Below, piece after piece: positions 13,205 to 14,915 of a DNA stretch of 14,915 bases. The notes under the pieces are model-generated. The model had not been told where the DNA came from, made no database searches, and saw only the letters and a program-made list of their open reading frames with translations. Made by a program: the position numbers and the translations under genes. The first letter of the stretch is position 1; the number at the start of each line of letters is the position of its first letter. The stretch is from DATIGJ01 sp035644155 (GTDB taxonomy: Bacteria > Patescibacteriota > Microgenomatia > Levybacterales > UBA12049): positions 1 to 14,915 of the forward strand of contig DASQPC010000076.1 in the NCBI GenBank assembly GCA_035644155.1, written 5' to 3'.

Positions 13205-13247
13205 GTAAAGTAAAGTAATTCACTTTACCAACTGATCAATTGGTAAA
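13205..13247 (+). other. Two overlapping, mutually exclusive hairpins
   Basis: Hairpin A: GTAAAGT (13210-13216; also present at 13205-13211) with ACTTTAC (13222-13228), loop AATTC. Hairpin B: TTTACCAA (13224-13231) with TTGGTAAA (13240-13247), an 8-base perfect stem. They share 13224-13228, so both cannot form fully. B also shares three A's with the outer stem of the terminator that follows. Confidence 0.65.
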
Positions 13248-13282
13248 ACCCCCTGCCCATTTATGTGCGGGGGTTTTTTTTT
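13245..13282 (+). terminator. Intrinsic terminator after the mini-gene
   Basis: AAAACCCCC (13245-13253) pairs with GGGGGTTTT (from 13269), with two inner G-C pairs possible across a bulge (13255-13256 with 13267-13268), and the run of nine T's ends at 13282. This is the only strong rho-independent terminator I see in the window. It separates the mini-gene from secA. Confidence 0.9.
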
Positions 13283-13311
13283 GGCTTCGAATGTGATAAG
13301 ATTGATACGAG

Positions 13312-13376
13312 TTGTCATTCTGAATGTTAGTAAAGAATTTCAACTAAGATCCTTCGGCTGCGCCTCAGGATGACAA
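13312..13376 (+). repeat. Dispersed palindromic (REP-like) repeat upstream of secA
   Basis: Arms TTGTCATTCTGA (13312-13323) and TCAGGATGACAA (13365-13376) pair at 11 of 12 positions with one G-T. The right half carries a second stem, ATCCT/AGGAT, around a GC-rich loop, typical of the AAGATCCTTCG...CAGGATGAC repeats found in many bacteria. It ends 10 bases before the secA start codon, as the copy at 11139 does before serS. Confidence 0.75.
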
Positions 13377-13386
13377 ATATTCGAGT

Positions 13387-14915
13387 ATGCTCTCCTTTTT
13401 AAACAAATTTTTCGATTCAAATAAAAAAGAAATTCAAAATCTTCATCCAATTATTGATGAGATTAATGCGCGAGAAGAAAAGGTAAAAAAGCTCAAAGAG
13501 AAAGACTTTGCCAAACTGACACAAGATCTGAGAGAGCGTTTTCAAGAAGGTCAGTCGCTTGATTTACTATTGCCTGAAGCGTTTTCTCTTGTCCGTGAAG
13601 CAGCCAGACGAACGCTTGGTCTTCGTCATTTTGATGTCCAACTTATTGCAGCATCTGTTTTGGCTCATGGAAAAATTGCAGAGCAAAAAACAGGTGAAGG
13701 GAAAACTCTTTCTGCTGTTCCTGCACTTTATCTTCATAGTTTGACTGGCAAGAGTGTGCATTTGGTGACGGTTAATGATTATCTTGCTCGTCGTGATGCC
13801 GGCTGGATGGGACCTGTTTTTCATTTGCTTGGCGTGTCTGTTTCATCAATTATTAATGAACAATCATTTATCTATGACCCAACCTATACTAATGAAAAAG
13901 TTGGAGATTATCGGCTTTTGCATCTTCGCCAGATCAGTCGTCAAGAAGCATACAAAGCAGATGTTGTGTATGGTATTAACTCTGAGTTTGGTTTTGATTA
14001 CTTGCGTGATAATATGGCGCAAGAATTGTCCCAACTTGTCCAACGAGGATATCATTTTGCCATTGTTGATGAGGTAGATTCTGTATTGATTGATGAGGCG
14101 CGAACACCGCATATTATTTCAGCACCTGATGAGTCGCCATCACAAAAATATTATGAATACGCAAAAGTGATTGAAAAATTATCTCCTGATGTTGATTATA
14201 AAATTGATGAGAAACTTCGTACTGCACATTTGACAGATCATGGTATTGGCAAAATTGAAAAACTTTTTGGAATTGCCGATATTTACGAAAAAGATTTTGA
14301 TACTGTCTATCATTTGGAGGCAGCACTTAAGGCGCGAACACTTTTCCATAAAGAAAAAGAGTATATTGTCAAAGATAATCAAGTTATTTTGGTTGATGAA
14401 TTTACCGGACGACTTATGGAAGGAAGACGTCTTTCAGAAGGTCTTCATCAAGCAATTGAAGCAAAGGAAAATGTCCCGATTCAACGCGAGTCAAAAACAT
14501 TAGCAACTGTTTCTCTCCAAAATTATTTCCGTATGTATGAAAAATTGGCTGGTATGACAGGAACTGCGGTGACAGAAGCTGAGGAATTTCGCAAAATTTA
14601 CAAACTTGATGTTGTCGTTATCCCAACACATAATCCAGTTGCGAGAGAAGATTTTTCAGATGCAGTGTATAAAACAGGAAGAGCAAAACTGACAGCTGTC
14701 GTTGGAGATATTGAGACTGCGCACAAAAAAGGTCAGCCTGTTCTTGTCGGTACAACTTCGATTGAAAAAAATGAAATTATTTCACAACTTCTCAAGCGTC
14801 GCGGTATCAAGCACGAAGTCTTAAACGCAAAAAATCATTTACGTGAAGCGGAAATTATTGCGGAAGCAGGAAAAAAAGATGCAGTCACTGTTGCGACCAA
14901 CATGGCAGGACGTGG
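13387..14915 (+). CDS. secA: Preprotein translocase ATPase SecA (3' end outside window)
   Basis: 509 codons are present before the window ends. SecA drives secretory proteins through SecYEG. Visible parts: N-terminal MLSFLNKFFDSNKKE, Walker A AEQKTGEGKT (98-107), the VTVNDYLARRDAGWMGP block (128-143), GINSEFGFDYLRDNM (196-210), the DEAD-type VDEVDSVLIDEART (227-240), then VDEFTGRLMEGRRLSEGLHQ, LAGMTGTA and LVGTTSIEKNE of the second nucleotide domain, and TNMAGRG at the edge. The preprotein cross-linking domain lies between. A short extra segment (about 154-180, FIYDPTYTNEK...) precedes ADVVYGIN, as I recall from other CPR SecA proteins. The ATG at 13387 fits the family start; no SD and no clear promoter are seen. 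Confidence 0.97.
   Translation, partial: MLSFLNKFFDSNKKEIQNLHPIIDEINAREEKVKKLKEKDFAKLTQDLRERFQEGQSLDLLLPEAFSLVREAARRTLGLRHFDVQLIAASVLAHGKIAEQKTGEGKTLSAVPALYLHSLTGKSVHLVTVNDYLARRDAGWMGPVFHLLGVSVSSIINEQSFIYDPTYTNEKVGDYRLLHLRQISRQEAYKADVVYGINSEFGFDYLRDNMAQELSQLVQRGYHFAIVDEVDSVLIDEARTPHIISAPDESPSQKYYEYAKVIEKLSPDVDYKIDEKLRTAHLTDHGIGKIEKLFGIADIYEKDFDTVYHLEAALKARTLFHKEKEYIVKDNQVILVDEFTGRLMEGRRLSEGLHQAIEAKENVPIQRESKTLATVSLQNYFRMYEKLAGMTGTAVTEAEEFRKIYKLDVVVIPTHNPVAREDFSDAVYKTGRAKLTAVVGDIETAHKKGQPVLVGTTSIEKNEIISQLLKRRGIKHEVLNAKNHLREAEIIAEAGKKDAVTVATNMAGR

Noticed and set aside
1..14915. CRISPR arrays, tRNA or rRNA genes, insertion sequences with transposase
   Set aside because: I looked for regularly spaced direct repeats, cloverleaf-like segments in the gaps and transposase motifs, and saw none.

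Overview
The window looks like a chromosomal stretch of a Candidate Phyla Radiation (Patescibacteria) bacterium, most likely from the Microgenomates side. I infer this from the AT-rich codon use with ordinary stop codons (TGA is used as a stop, so code 25 is not in use), a LepA with an unusual switch I region, an N-anchored cohesin-like/Thr-Pro/PKD surface protein, scattered palindromic repeats of the GTCATCCTGA type, and compact genes that often lack a Shine-Dalgarno (SD) site. No 16S gene or phylogeny is available here, so the placement is an inference.

Layout. 1-2463 (+): two genes of an operon that is open at the left edge. The first is an unrecognised repeat protein. The second looks like a VirD4/TraG-type coupling ATPase that has lost its nucleotide-binding motifs. 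2507-4240 (+): lepA. 4269-6036 (-): an alpha/beta hydrolase and, upstream of it, an envelope protein with cohesin-like and PKD domains. 6196-8436 (+): groES, groEL and a small DUF3467-like gene, behind a canonical sigma70-type promoter that carries a degenerate CIRCE operator. 8506-8865 (+): a glyoxalase/VOC-fold protein. 8877-10541 (-): murJ, the lipid II flippase. 10599-10919 (+): rpsT. 10876-11105 (+): a small two-helix membrane ORF broken by a frameshift. 11215-12468 (+): serS. 12527-12970 (+): a SnoaL-like protein. 12996-13376: an AT-rich inverted-repeat segment, a 15-codon lysine-rich mini-gene with a near-perfect SD, overlapping hairpins with a strong terminator, and a palindromic repeat. 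13387-end (+): secA, cut by the window edge.

Gene starts follow two styles. Several genes that begin transcription units (lepA, the hydrolase, the VOC protein, rpsT) have a -10 hexamer that ends 4-7 bases before the start codon, so their mRNAs should be leaderless or nearly so. Two operon-internal genes (the gene at 847, groEL) and the mini-gene have clear SD sites. serS and secA each start exactly 10 bases after a copy of the palindromic repeat.

Most genes are housekeeping: translation (lepA, rpsT, serS), protein folding (groES/EL), secretion (secA) and cell wall (murJ). The accessory and least explained parts are the left-edge operon, the surface protein and the mini-gene/hairpin block at 13087-13282. 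The last is the best candidate for something undescribed.
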